From contig NZ_AULA01000018.1 of the NCBI RefSeq assembly GCF_000425045.1, forward strand, positions 1 to 48,309: a stretch of 48,309 nucleotides of DNA, written 5' to 3'. This DNA comes from Acidaminococcus intestini DSM 21505. Lineage in GTDB: Bacteria; Bacillota; Negativicutes; Acidaminococcales; Acidaminococcaceae. The notes below the pieces were generated by a model that saw only the letters and a program-made list of their open reading frames with translations, was not told the DNA's origin and searched no databases. Both the position numbers and the translations under genes were made by a program. Shown here piece by piece: positions 16,336 to 24,344 of the stretch (positions are counted from its first letter, which is position 1; each line of letters opens with the position of its first letter).

Positions 16336-18135
16336 CTATGACGAATGATGGATTTTCTTATGGCATTCTTTACAAACAACAAGTGTTTTCCGCTTTCTTG
16401 CAATCATCGCCATTTCCCATTGCTCCTTACCTTTGAGGTTTTTCATCTTGTTGATGTGATGAATTTCAAAAGCAATGCCATCACCTTCCGCACCGCATAA
16501 TTCACATTTACAAGCCTTCAACCTGGCTTCAAGAGAATTTCTTGTGTTGAAATGGATATGGTTCTTCACCGTATCAATGCTTGGTTCGTCAAAGACAGTT
16601 CCTCGTTTGAAGTCCGAGAATTTCACAATCATCATGCGCTTTTTCTCTTTCTTCGTTTTATAAGGAATGCCCCACGACTTTCCGCACTTGAATATCCTCT
16701 TTATGCCTGATATTCTGGTTTTATGCTTCTTAGCAAGTGTTTTCAGACAGCTGTATTCCATCAGATAAACGAAATACGTCAGCTTTGAGAAATTACTGGC
16801 TATGCAGTAATAATTACAGATTCCACGAGTCTGCGAGTTATAGGTATCTACAATTTCAAGGTCAGTAAGACCCGCCATTGAGTTTCTTTGCCATGGGATG
16901 AGTTTGCCGTCCTTACCTTGAATGACAATCTCACGGTCGTACATGAACTTCTCAATCCGCTCCATGGGAATAAGCAATTCCACAGAGTTATTAAGCGTCC
17001 GCTGTAAAACCCCATTGGTTTTCCTTTTGGATTCCTGACATCTGCGCACGTTGATGTCATATCCGAGAAAATGAGCATTGCCGGAACTGTGCGTGATTTT
17101 TGTTTTCTCGTCAGACAATTCCAGTTTTAATCTTGTTGCCACAAACAACGTAAGCTCCTGCTTTATACGCTCCGCATCCTCACGGCTTCCGCTGACACCG
17201 ATAATAAAATCATCAGCATAGCGTACATAGGCGATTTTCTTGTCGGAAGCGTCCTTGTATGGCAATCTGCGCTTTTCCACTTCAAGCTTATGAATCTGTT
17301 TTAACAGTTCTTTCTTTTCCGCTTCATCAACGCATTCGCCGTAACGCTTTTGCAATTTGACAATTCCTCTCACCTTTTTGCCGTATGCAGGTGTATAGGC
17401 ATAATCAGCAGGCGCATTAAATTCTTTCTGCATGGCTTCTACTTTCTTGTCCAACTCATGCAGATATATATTTGCAAGAATCGGGGAAAGAATGCCGCCC
17501 TGCGGAGTTCCGCTGTATGTCTTGTGGTACTCCCAATTTTCCATGTAGCCCGCTTTCAGAAACTTTCCTATCAGATTTATGAACTTGCTGTCCTTAATCT
17601 TCTCAGAAAGCAGATTCAGCAGAACCGTGTGGTCAATGTTGTCAAAGCATCCCTTAATGTCTCCCTCGACAAACCATTTCGTACTGCGGAAAGAACGGCT
17701 GATTTCTTTCAGCGCTGAGTGACAGCTTCTATTCGGTCTGAATCCGTGCGAATGAGTACTGAAAACAGGCTCATAGATTACTTCAAGTATCTGCCGTATC
17801 GCATCCGGTATCAGTTTGTCTCTGAATGACGGAATACCTAATGGACGCATTTTTCCGTTGCGCTTAGGAATGTAGACACGTTTTACCGCTTTTGGCTCAT
17901 AGGTTTGGTTTTTCAGTTCATCAATAATCTGATTCACATATTCCTTTCCAAAACCGTCAGCCGTATCATTGTCCACACCCTCAGTTCCTGCGCCCTTGTT
18001 TGCGTAAAGGTTCTTGTATGCGGTCATGTAAATATCCTCTCGCAAAAGATACCTATAGAGCCGCGTGTAGATACCGTCTGAATGCTCTTCAGAATTTCTG
18101 TACATTCGTTCTAAAATTTCAGATGTTGGTTTCAT
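16336..18135 (-). CDS. ltrA: Group II intron-encoded reverse transcriptase/maturase/HNH endonuclease
   Basis: The 599-residue protein has an RT domain with the catalytic YADD near residues 306-309 and the motifs RPLGIPSFRDKLI and GTPQGGILSP. A maturase (X) domain spans about 400-510, and a C-terminal HNH/zinc part includes CELCG, EIHHINK and CKECHKKIH. It aids intron splicing and carries out retrohoming by nicking the target and copying the RNA. ATG follows GGGAGGAG. All active-site residues are present, so it should be mobile. AT content is higher than in the flanking portal gene, as expected for an acquired element. Confidence 0.95.
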   Translation of the reverse strand: MKPTSEILERMYRNSEEHSDGIYTRLYRYLLREDIYMTAYKNLYANKGAGTEGVDNDTADGFGKEYVNQIIDELKNQTYEPKAVKRVYIPKRNGKMRPLGIPSFRDKLIPDAIRQILEVIYEPVFSTHSHGFRPNRSCHSALKEISRSFRSTKWFVEGDIKGCFDNIDHTVLLNLLSEKIKDSKFINLIGKFLKAGYMENWEYHKTYSGTPQGGILSPILANIYLHELDKKVEAMQKEFNAPADYAYTPAYGKKVRGIVKLQKRYGECVDEAEKKELLKQIHKLEVEKRRLPYKDASDKKIAYVRYADDFIIGVSGSREDAERIKQELTLFVATRLKLELSDEKTKITHSSGNAHFLGYDINVRRCQESKRKTNGVLQRTLNNSVELLIPMERIEKFMYDREIVIQGKDGKLIPWQRNSMAGLTDLEIVDTYNSQTRGICNYYCIASNFSKLTYFVYLMEYSCLKTLAKKHKTRISGIKRIFKCGKSWGIPYKTKKEKKRMMIVKFSDFKRGTVFDEPSIDTVKNHIHFNTRNSLEARLKACKCELCGAEGDGIAFEIHHINKMKNLKGKEQWEMAMIARKRKTLVVCKECHKKIHHSS

Positions 18136-18690
18136 TGAGGTTTCTCCTCCCTTTCACCTTTCCTTTTAGAGTTGCATAAGCTGCGTTCCTTCGCCATGTA
18201 AGAGCTATTAACTCTCTCGGACTACTACGAACGCTCCGTACCCATGGGCGGTATTCAAGTCCTATAGACTATAGCCTTTCGGCATCCGCCTTTAGGGTAT
18301 CCCCAGTTAGCGTCATTGCTTGGTATGCTCGAATTATCGGTTCCGCTTTAGACTCTTTAACACAGGTTCTCCTGCTCGTGCCGTGACATTCGCAATCATG
18401 CCGCCTTTGAAGGATGTAAAGACAGTCAGTCACGGAATGGGTAACAGGCTAATTTCCCAATTCCCCTCGGAAATGGACACTCAAGTCTCACGTTCAGTAG
18501 ATACCTTAAACCTCATATCCGATTGTTGTGGCGGTTCAGTCGTACCCTTTAGCCTTTGAGTAACTTACCGCTTTCCTGTCGTGCTATGTTCCCGTATCAG
18601 CTTTCACTTTGCGGTAAGACAGGTCAACTCACCCATGATTGTGGGTGGTAGTACCAAACACTACTATCAATGACGCCCATCTGGGCGCAC

Positions 18691-19461
18691 GCCTTCTTCC
18701 AGCACGGCTACCTTGTGCGCGTTGCCTGTCCCCCGATAGACAGCATTCCAGGAATCCCGGACTCTGCCCGGGTCCTTCAGAACGCCTGGATGCTCCAGTA
18801 CCCCGCTGGGACTGGCCCCGTTGGCAAAGAAAGACGCACCGTATTCCTCGCAGGCCATGGTCATGCCCACGGCATTGCGGGCCATGGCAATAGGCGAATA
18901 GCCGACCAGGCCGTCAAAACCAAGGCCGGGGATATGCAGCACTTCTTCCTTCTGCAGGACCACCTGCCCGTATGGTTTGACATTCGGATTCTCATCACCC
19001 GTCTTGGTATACAGATAGAAAATCTGTCCCCGGTCATCCCGGCAGACGGTCATCTTGTCTGGACGCAGCGGATAAAGTCCCTGCACCCGTCCCAAGCGGT
19101 CCCGGATGATCTGGGCGTAGGCATTGCCCCAGATGAGTAGATGGCTCATAAGCGTTTCCCGGAAGATGAACGAGGTCATCTCCGGGTTCGGCTCATCATG
19201 AAGCAGATGATACAGCGGATGGTCATAGACCCGCTCCTTGCCGCCCGGCGTGTAACGGTACAGCTGTAGCGGCAGAGCTGCCAAGGTTTCCGCCAGGATG
19301 CGGACACAGGCATACACCGCCGTTGTCTGCATGGCCGTGAACTCGTTCACCATCTTGCCGCTGGTGGAAGGCCCGAACAGATAACGGAAATCCGTGCTGA
19401 TGTAATAGTTCTGAGGCTTGTCCCGAGTACGGAACAGGCTGGATAAAAATGGGATATGCAT
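18691..19461 (-). CDS. Portal protein, exon 1 (N-terminal 257 residues)
   Basis: The exon begins MHIPFLSSLFRTRDKPQ and includes typical HK97 portal segments: 'VYACVRILAETLAALPLQLYRY', 'HPLYHLLHDEPNPEMTSFIFRE', 'LLIWGNAYAQIIRDRLGRVQGLYPL' and 'ANGASPSGVLEHPGVL'. It ends VLEEG exactly at the intron boundary. Reading past 18690 gives only RPDGRH before a stop, so unspliced RNA yields a truncated portal. ATG at 19461 follows CAGGAGG. Confidence 0.92.
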
Positions 19462-19496
19462 GAAAACCTCCTGAAAAGGGATACTTAACCTAGTAA

Positions 19497-19547
19497 TTGA
19501 TAGTTTACAAACACGTTTTATTATTGGTAAACTATTTTCATAATAGT
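19497..19547 (+). promoter_or_regulatory. Promoter with nested palindromes upstream of the methyltransferase
   Basis: TTGATA (19497-19502) and TATTAT (19519-19524) form a possible promoter with a 16-base spacer. A perfect 7-base inverted repeat, AGTTTAC (19502-19508) and GTAAACT (19527-19533), brackets the -10. A second one, ACTATT/AATAGT (19531-19536 and 19542-19547), sits over the likely start point. They look like operators. Confidence 0.5.
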
Positions 19548-19573
19548 AAATCTCAGAAAGGAAATGAGCACTC

Positions 19574-20404
19574 ATGGGCAGAATAACTATTGAAAAAAAT
19601 ACGGTGCAAGAAACATTAATCATTCCCCTCTATGCCAGGAAACTTGGCAATGAACTCTTCCCTCACATTCTCCTAGACCCTTATGCGGATGACGTAATCA
19701 GACATCTGAATTACGATTTTTCTACGCTTGATAAAAAGAAAGGTTCTTTTGTTTGGAAGTTTGGTGCCTTAGAAGGTATTCTTCGAAGCAAAGCTATTCT
19801 TTATGAGATGCAAGACTATCTATCTTCCCATCCAGATGCGGCTGTTGTGAATATGGGATGCGGATTAGATCAGACCCCTCGCTTAGGAGATAACGGAAGA
19901 ATGAATCTATACAATATCGACAGGAAAGACATTATTTCCATACGAAATTCGCTTCTTCCCCCTATTGGCCGAGAAATCAATATCGCGGCTGATTTAAATG
20001 ATGATACTTGGACTCAATACATTGATGTAGTTCAAGGAGTTTTCCTGTTTGCAGCCGGAGTGTTTATGTATCTCAGAGAAAAAGAGGTACATCAACTTAT
20101 TCTGAGGCTAAAGGGTGCCTTTCCCCACGGTTGCCTCGTATTTGATACTATCGGCAGCTTCGGTATAAAGGTACTGATGAAGAGAACATTGAAAACAATG
20201 GGAATACATGGCATAAAGGGAATGTTCTACTGCAATAACCCACTTCATGACCTAAGATTGGACGACGACATTAAGGTATCTGTACGAAAATACCTGACAG
20301 GCTATGTAGACCTGAAAAAGGAAGGCATCTCTCCACTTTTAAGGGAAATGGCGTATCTTTTCGATTGGGTGTTCAGAATGAACATCTGCCAAATCACCTG
20401 GTAA
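19574..20404 (+). CDS. SAM-dependent methyltransferase, leucine-carboxyl-methyltransferase (LCMT/Tcmp) family
   Basis: The 276-residue protein carries the SAM-binding motif VVNMGCGLDQTPRL near residue 95, the acidic loop 'YNIDRKD', then 'IAADLNDDTW' and 'GVFMYLREKEVHQLI'. All are typical of the LCMT/Tcmp group of O-methyltransferases used in secondary metabolism and protein carboxyl methylation. It is AT-rich, faces against the phage late genes, and lies between TerL and portal with its own promoter and operators: a cargo (moron) gene. The substrate cannot be read from the sequence. It ends 6 bases from the convergent TerL stop. Confidence 0.82.
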   Translation: MGRITIEKNTVQETLIIPLYARKLGNELFPHILLDPYADDVIRHLNYDFSTLDKKKGSFVWKFGALEGILRSKAILYEMQDYLSSHPDAAVVNMGCGLDQTPRLGDNGRMNLYNIDRKDIISIRNSLLPPIGREINIAADLNDDTWTQYIDVVQGVFLFAAGVFMYLREKEVHQLILRLKGAFPHGCLVFDTIGSFGIKVLMKRTLKTMGIHGIKGMFYCNNPLHDLRLDDDIKVSVRKYLTGYVDLKKEGISPLLREMAYLFDWVFRMNICQITW

Positions 20405-20410
20405 TAAAAA

Positions 20411-23023
20411 TCAAAAAGCAATAACACCCCGTTCGTCATAGACACTGCCGCTGCCTATTCCGTTGCGGATGCAGCGGTCCAGTGCCATGATAGACGCCAC
20501 AATTCCGTCGATTTTTTCGACGGATTTTTCTTTGTCCGGCTTGATGTTCCCCGCCGGATCCTGCCGCATGACGACGTTGCCGGCCATCCATTTGAGGACG
20601 GGATTGCCGCCATGGAGGATGTTCCCTTCCATCAAGAGCTTGAACAGCTCCTTCGACGGTGGCGACATATCCTTGAATCCCTGGCCGAAAGGCACCATGG
20701 TAAAGCCCATGTCTTCCAGGTTCTGCACCATCTGGGTGGCGTTCCACCTGTCGTAAGCGATTTCCCGGATGTTATAGGTTTCTCCTAAACGTTCGATGAA
20801 CTTCTCGATGAAACCATAATGGATGACGTTCCCTTTCGTTGTCTGGATGAAGCCCTGCTTCTGCCAGACGTCGTATAGGACATGGTCCCGGTGGCACCGC
20901 AGTTCCAGCGTGTCTTCCGGCAGCCAGAAGAAAGGAAGCAGGATGTATTTCTCGTCATCGCTCCGTGGCGGGAAAGCCAGAACCAGGGCCGTGATATCCG
21001 ACGTACTGGACAAGTCCAGCCCGCCGTAGCACATCCGCCCCCGCAGGGAATCCCGGTCAATGGGAAGGCTCCCCTTGTCATAGACCTGTTCCGGTATCCA
21101 GCGGATGCTGGCCGAAGTCCAGATATTGAGCCGGAGCTGCTTGAAGACATTCTCTTCCGCCGGATTTTCGACGGCATTCCGATACGCTTCCCGGACGCGG
21201 TCGATTTGTATGGTATGGCCCAGGGACGGGTTCGCCTTGTACCAGTTCGCTTCATCCGTCCAGTCTTCCTCATGTTCCAGCCCATAGACCACCGGGTAAA
21301 AGGTGGCATCCTTCTTCCGACCCGCCATCAGGTCCAGGGCCTTGGTATGCAGTTCGTAACAGATGCTGTTCTTGTCATTGCCCGCTGTGGTGATGATGAA
21401 AAAGAGCGGCTGCTCCCTTGCATCACCAGAGCCTTTGGTCAGGACATCGTAGAGTTTCCGGTTCGGCTGGGCATGGATTTCATCAAAGACCAGGCCGGAT
21501 ACATTGAGTCCGTGCTTGGTTCCTGTTTCCGCTGACAATACCTGATAGAACCCGGCATTGCGGTAGTTGATGATCCGCTTCCCGGCCGACCGTATCTTGG
21601 AACGGCGCATCAGGGCTGGACTCATCTCGACCATCTGCCGTGCCACATCAAAGACGATGGATGCCTGGTTGCGGTCACAGGCCGCACCATACACTTCGGC
21701 ACTCGGTTCGTTATCGGCGTACAAAAGATAAAGAGCTATAGCCGCCGCCAGCTCGCTGTTATGCGTCTTCACCATCGTCCGCCCCGCCAGATAGCAATGG
21801 CTCGGGCTGTCCACCTGGATGCACTGCATGGGAACCTTATCATCCAGCGGCTTGATTTCTTTCAGATAATGAAAACAGGAACGCGTCTTTTTTTCGCGTT
21901 CCCGTCTGCGGATGCTTTTTCTATGAAGTTTGCTGACCGGCTGATCCGTAAAGGCGGTGAACCGTATCTGATACAAAGTCTCGCCTGTCGGTTTCCCATA
22001 GCGGGTCGAAGGGCATGACGTCATGGCGTTCTTGATGCCAAGGCTCCACAACAGTTCCTGCACTGATTCTACTAATTCTTGAATGGTGCTGACGTATACG
22101 CCCTGCCCTTTCCGTGTTCCGATGCAGCCATCGGAATCCATCAGTCCCTGCAGCAAGGCCCATCGCTGCGTTTCGGAAGCCCTGAGGTATTCCGGCCGGA
22201 TGACCTTATCCCGGAAGTTTTTCACCAGGATAGATTTCAATGCCTTATACACCAGGATTTCGCTGCCGCCGCAGGTCTGTGGATAGCGGTTATGCAGCGG
22301 GTACGGAATCAGCGGAATCAGGTCTTCCACATCACTGTCACGCACCGTGATTTCCGGTTTTGTTGCAGAACCGTTTCCCAACCAGTAGCCATATAAATAA
22401 GGATCTAACGGAAGGTTCCTTTCCGGAAGGTGTAATAGCTGGTTGACGGGAATCCGGATAAGCGAGCGGTTATCTTTGGATTTTTCCCTGTACTGTTTCG
22501 TGCGGCGGTAAATCTCGCCGGTTGTCCATTGCTTTTCCCGCGTCTTTCCATAAGTATATTCCACATCCCACAGATGACGTTCACCGGCCACAATCCGTCC
22601 TCCATCCCGGAAAACCAGTTCATAGGCTTGTTCGGTATCATCTACCGGGCTTTTGGCGACAACATGGCAGGGCTTTCCCTGCTCGTCAAAGACCCTGTCG
22701 CCGACTTTTAAATCGGCCATGGTTTTCCATCCTTCCGGCGTGGGAATGGGTGTATCCAGTGCGAGCTGTTTCCCGTTCTTCTTTGGAATCTCTATATAAG
22801 CCGTCAGGAACTGCCGTTTCCCGTTTTCCTTGACGATGCCGAAGAGATCACGCACAATCTGTTCCTGCCACGGCAGGAGCAGGAACGGCTGCCCGGCCCA
22901 TTTGCCTTTGGTATGACAGAGATGCTCGATGAAGGCAACCGCCCTGTCGGCCTTGTCCTTGTCGTAATGGGAATCTGGCAGCATGAACGCTGACGGCTTA
23001 TATACAAATGCCAAACTTGTCAC
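20411..23023 (-). CDS. Terminase large subunit (TerL) containing an intein
   Basis: The 870-residue precursor is a HK97-type terminase of ~533 residues split by a 337-residue intein. N-extein: 'LMLPDSHYDK' region and 'LLLPWQEQIVRDLFGIV'. The ATP-binding loop is PKKNGK|SELAAAIALYLL, with the intein between K and S. C-extein: 'LVFDEIHAQPNRKLYDVLTKG' (Walker B) and the nuclease part 'YGGLDLSSTSDITALV' and 'AYDRWNATQMVQNLE'. Terminase cuts and pumps DNA into heads. Without splicing the P-loop is broken, so activity depends on the intein. Start overlaps TerS by 4 bases. Confidence 0.93.
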   Translation of the reverse strand: MTSLAFVYKPSAFMLPDSHYDKDKADRAVAFIEHLCHTKGKWAGQPFLLLPWQEQIVRDLFGIVKENGKRQFLTAYIEIPKKNGKQLALDTPIPTPEGWKTMADLKVGDRVFDEQGKPCHVVAKSPVDDTEQAYELVFRDGGRIVAGERHLWDVEYTYGKTREKQWTTGEIYRRTKQYREKSKDNRSLIRIPVNQLLHLPERNLPLDPYLYGYWLGNGSATKPEITVRDSDVEDLIPLIPYPLHNRYPQTCGGSEILVYKALKSILVKNFRDKVIRPEYLRASETQRWALLQGLMDSDGCIGTRKGQGVYVSTIQELVESVQELLWSLGIKNAMTSCPSTRYGKPTGETLYQIRFTAFTDQPVSKLHRKSIRRREREKKTRSCFHYLKEIKPLDDKVPMQCIQVDSPSHCYLAGRTMVKTHNSELAAAIALYLLYADNEPSAEVYGAACDRNQASIVFDVARQMVEMSPALMRRSKIRSAGKRIINYRNAGFYQVLSAETGTKHGLNVSGLVFDEIHAQPNRKLYDVLTKGSGDAREQPLFFIITTAGNDKNSICYELHTKALDLMAGRKKDATFYPVVYGLEHEEDWTDEANWYKANPSLGHTIQIDRVREAYRNAVENPAEENVFKQLRLNIWTSASIRWIPEQVYDKGSLPIDRDSLRGRMCYGGLDLSSTSDITALVLAFPPRSDDEKYILLPFFWLPEDTLELRCHRDHVLYDVWQKQGFIQTTKGNVIHYGFIEKFIERLGETYNIREIAYDRWNATQMVQNLEDMGFTMVPFGQGFKDMSPPSKELFKLLMEGNILHGGNPVLKWMAGNVVMRQDPAGNIKPDKEKSVEKIDGIVASIMALDRCIRNGIGSGSVYDERGVIAF
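21758..22768 (-). mobile_element. Intein with LAGLIDADG domain in TerL, Gln as first residue
   Basis: The element starts QLALDTPIPTPEGWKTM and ends VKTHN, followed by Ser of the C-extein. Splicing block A is present except that position 1 is Gln (codon CAG). Block B is near GERHLWDVE, F and G are near MQCIQVDSPSHCYLAGR and VKTHN|S. Two LAGLIDADG-like helices are seen, LYGYWLGNG and ALLQGLMDSDG. The first has Asn where the catalytic Asp is usual. Boundaries are set by the restored PKKNGKSELA motif. Confidence 0.92.
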
Positions 23024-23490
23024 CCCCTTAACAGCAGTTCCATTTCATCCGTTTCTTTTTCTGCCCCGTTCTCTTCCCCAATCATGCGGCTCCGGGCTGA
23101 CGGGGTCAGGCCAAACTGCTCACAGAATTTCAGCATGATCTTGAGGTTCGTCTGGGCAATGGATACCTGCGGTACCTGCTGCAGGTATCCGTTCGGCGTC
23201 CGCACCATATCCCCATGCTGGGTGATGAACTCTTCCGCTCCTTTCCATCGGGCATATGCCTGGCAGTACCCGGCAAAGGCCATCATATCCAGATTGGTCA
23301 GCATCCCCATCTCAGCGAGGACTTTCCCCAGCCGCTTCCATTCTTTCTTGGCATCGTATTCCAGCCAGTCCGGGCAGCGAGGGAGCCGTCCCTTTGGCAT
23401 GGGTTCCTTCTTATTGAGGGGACGATGGCCGGGATTGCCTTCCAGCACCTTGAGCGCCGTCGGCTTCGGTTTTCTTCCTCGTACAGCCAA
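23020..23490 (-). CDS. Terminase small subunit, P27 family
   Basis: The 156-residue protein starts MAVRGRKPKPTALKVLEGNPGHRPLNKKEP, the P27 family signature, and continues with 'MLTNLDMMAFAGYCQAYARW' and 'LKIMLKFCEQFGLTPSARSRM'. It recognises the packaging site and loads TerL. The start is a TTG, 9 bases after GGGAGG. A rho-independent terminator lies immediately upstream, and TerL overlaps at the 3' end. Confidence 0.92.
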   Translation of the reverse strand: MAVRGRKPKPTALKVLEGNPGHRPLNKKEPMPKGRLPRCPDWLEYDAKKEWKRLGKVLAEMGMLTNLDMMAFAGYCQAYARWKGAEEFITQHGDMVRTPNGYLQQVPQVSIAQTNLKIMLKFCEQFGLTPSARSRMIGEENGAEKETDEMELLLRG

Positions 23491-23504
23491 TGGCGCTCAC
23501 CTCC

Positions 23505-23528
23505 CAATAAAAAAGCCCTCGCGGGCTG
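23505..23528 (-). terminator. Terminator just upstream of terS
   Basis: On the minus strand AGCCCGCGAGGGCT forms a short GC-rich hairpin followed by TTTTTTATT. It lies only ~15 bases before the TTG start of terS, so late transcription must override it or start after it. Confidence 0.75.
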
Positions 23529-23533
23529 TACGA

Positions 23534-23563
23534 CAGAGGGGACCGCATCTGCGTTCCCCTCTG
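23534..23563. other. Stem-loop CAGAGGGG/CCCCTCTG
   Basis: An 8-base perfect stem with a short inner GCATCTGC-type loop stands beside the terS terminator. On the plus strand it is followed by CTCTTTTTT and could stop antisense transcription; on the minus strand it precedes the first terminator. Confidence 0.5.
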
Positions 23564-23573
23564 GTTCTCTTTT

Positions 23574-23655
23574 TTAATTCTTCATGACCCATTCGATGGC
23601 GTGGCCATTGTCTTCGAATAGTTCGACGCTGACTGCCTATCCGATATTTATGCAT
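23574..23655 (-). pseudogene. Possible frameshifted small gene after the cyclotransferase
   Basis: An ATG one base after the cyclotransferase stop opens MHKYRIG. About 10 bases later the next frame reads SVELFEDNGHAIEWVMKN and stops, which looks like the sensible end of the same small protein. A single-base shift would join them into about 27 residues. No family is known and the reading is tentative. Confidence 0.25.
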
Positions 23656-23656
23656 C

Positions 23657-24268
23657 TTATTCGATGACTTCCCATTCATCAGCTCCGGGGATCAGCCCGA
23701 GACTGCTGCCTGTATCCCACTGTACATGGATGGTCCCGGCATCATCGACGAACTGGACGGTGCCTTCTGTTCCCCTGGGCGGGGCCTGCCTGTCATCCAT
23801 GGAGATAAGCCGCACCCGCGTTCCTTCCATCCGTTCCCGGCTGTGCCGCAGCCCGGCCCGCAGGACGGACAGGTCGAAACCGAATTTGCGGTAATCCCGC
23901 TCCATGTTCTGGTAGTACCAGTCTTCCGGGATGCCGAACCGCCGGTCTTCGTGCATGATGTACACAAGACCGCTGAGGATGCCATCATCTGTTTCCACAT
24001 CCACTTCTTTTTTGTAGTAGAACCGCGGGAAACCTTCATAGGCATCGAGCCGCCGTTCATCCGCCGGAGAAATGCACCAGAAAACAACCGGCACGAAGGC
24101 ATCCGCCTTCTTCTCGATCGTGGCGTAACATCCTGTCAGGGAACCTTTGAAGAGGAGTTCATAGCCCCGGATTCGGCCCGTCCCTGAAAGAACGGCGTCA
24201 GGACACCGTCTTGCCATCTGTACTTCACTCATGTTGCTGCCGTAGGCAATGTAGATACTTTGTTTCAT
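23657..24268 (-). CDS. Gamma-glutamylcyclotransferase-like (AIG2) protein with C-terminal DUF4314
   Basis: The 203-residue protein begins with the cyclotransferase signature YIAYGSNM (residues 6-13), has the basic/aromatic core, and the candidate catalytic Glu in LDAYEGFPRFYYKK (about residue 78). The fold cleaves or cyclises gamma-glutamyl-amine bonds to 5-oxoproline. Residues ~148-203 (GTRVRLISMDD...GTIHVQWDTGSSLGLIPG) match the small SH3-like DUF4314 domain. It follows an amidoligase gene, and such pairs are described as making and removing peptide-like amide bonds. ATG at 24268 follows GAAAGGATG. Substrate unknown. Confidence 0.85.
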   Translation of the reverse strand: MKQSIYIAYGSNMSEVQMARRCPDAVLSGTGRIRGYELLFKGSLTGCYATIEKKADAFVPVVFWCISPADERRLDAYEGFPRFYYKKEVDVETDDGILSGLVYIMHEDRRFGIPEDWYYQNMERDYRKFGFDLSVLRAGLRHSRERMEGTRVRLISMDDRQAPPRGTEGTVQFVDDAGTIHVQWDTGSSLGLIPGADEWEVIE

Positions 24269-24311
24269 CGCTCTCATCCTTTCTGAAGGGATTGCCCTTC
24301 TACTACCCCAA

Positions 24312-24329
24312 GGGCAGCCGAAGCTGCCC
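24312..24329 (-). other. Stable C(UUCG)G-loop hairpin between amidoligase and cyclotransferase
   Basis: The minus strand reads GGGCAGC TTCG GCTGCCC, a 7-base perfect stem closed by a C(UUCG)G-type tetraloop. It is not followed by a T run, so it is more likely an mRNA processing or stabilising element than a terminator. Confidence 0.6.
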
Positions 24330-24344
24330 GTAAGGCTATCCCCT

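Larger units (their letters stand above)
16231..18690 (-). mobile_element. Group II intron inside the portal gene (2460 bp)
   Basis: On the minus strand the element begins GTGCGCCCAGATGGGC at 18690, the group II 5' consensus, and ends CTACTCTAC at 16231 (3' consensus AY). A domain V hairpin lies at about 16291-16325 and a domain VI-like arm follows. It encodes one reverse transcriptase-maturase-HNH protein. Exact removal fuses portal codons GGC and ATG in frame. The 18136-18690 stretch is the structured domain I-III RNA with no gene. Confidence 0.93.

Noticed and set aside
18136-18690. Possible small genes in the intron 5' part
   Set aside because: The text is better explained as structured group II domains I-III; no ribosome site or coding pattern.
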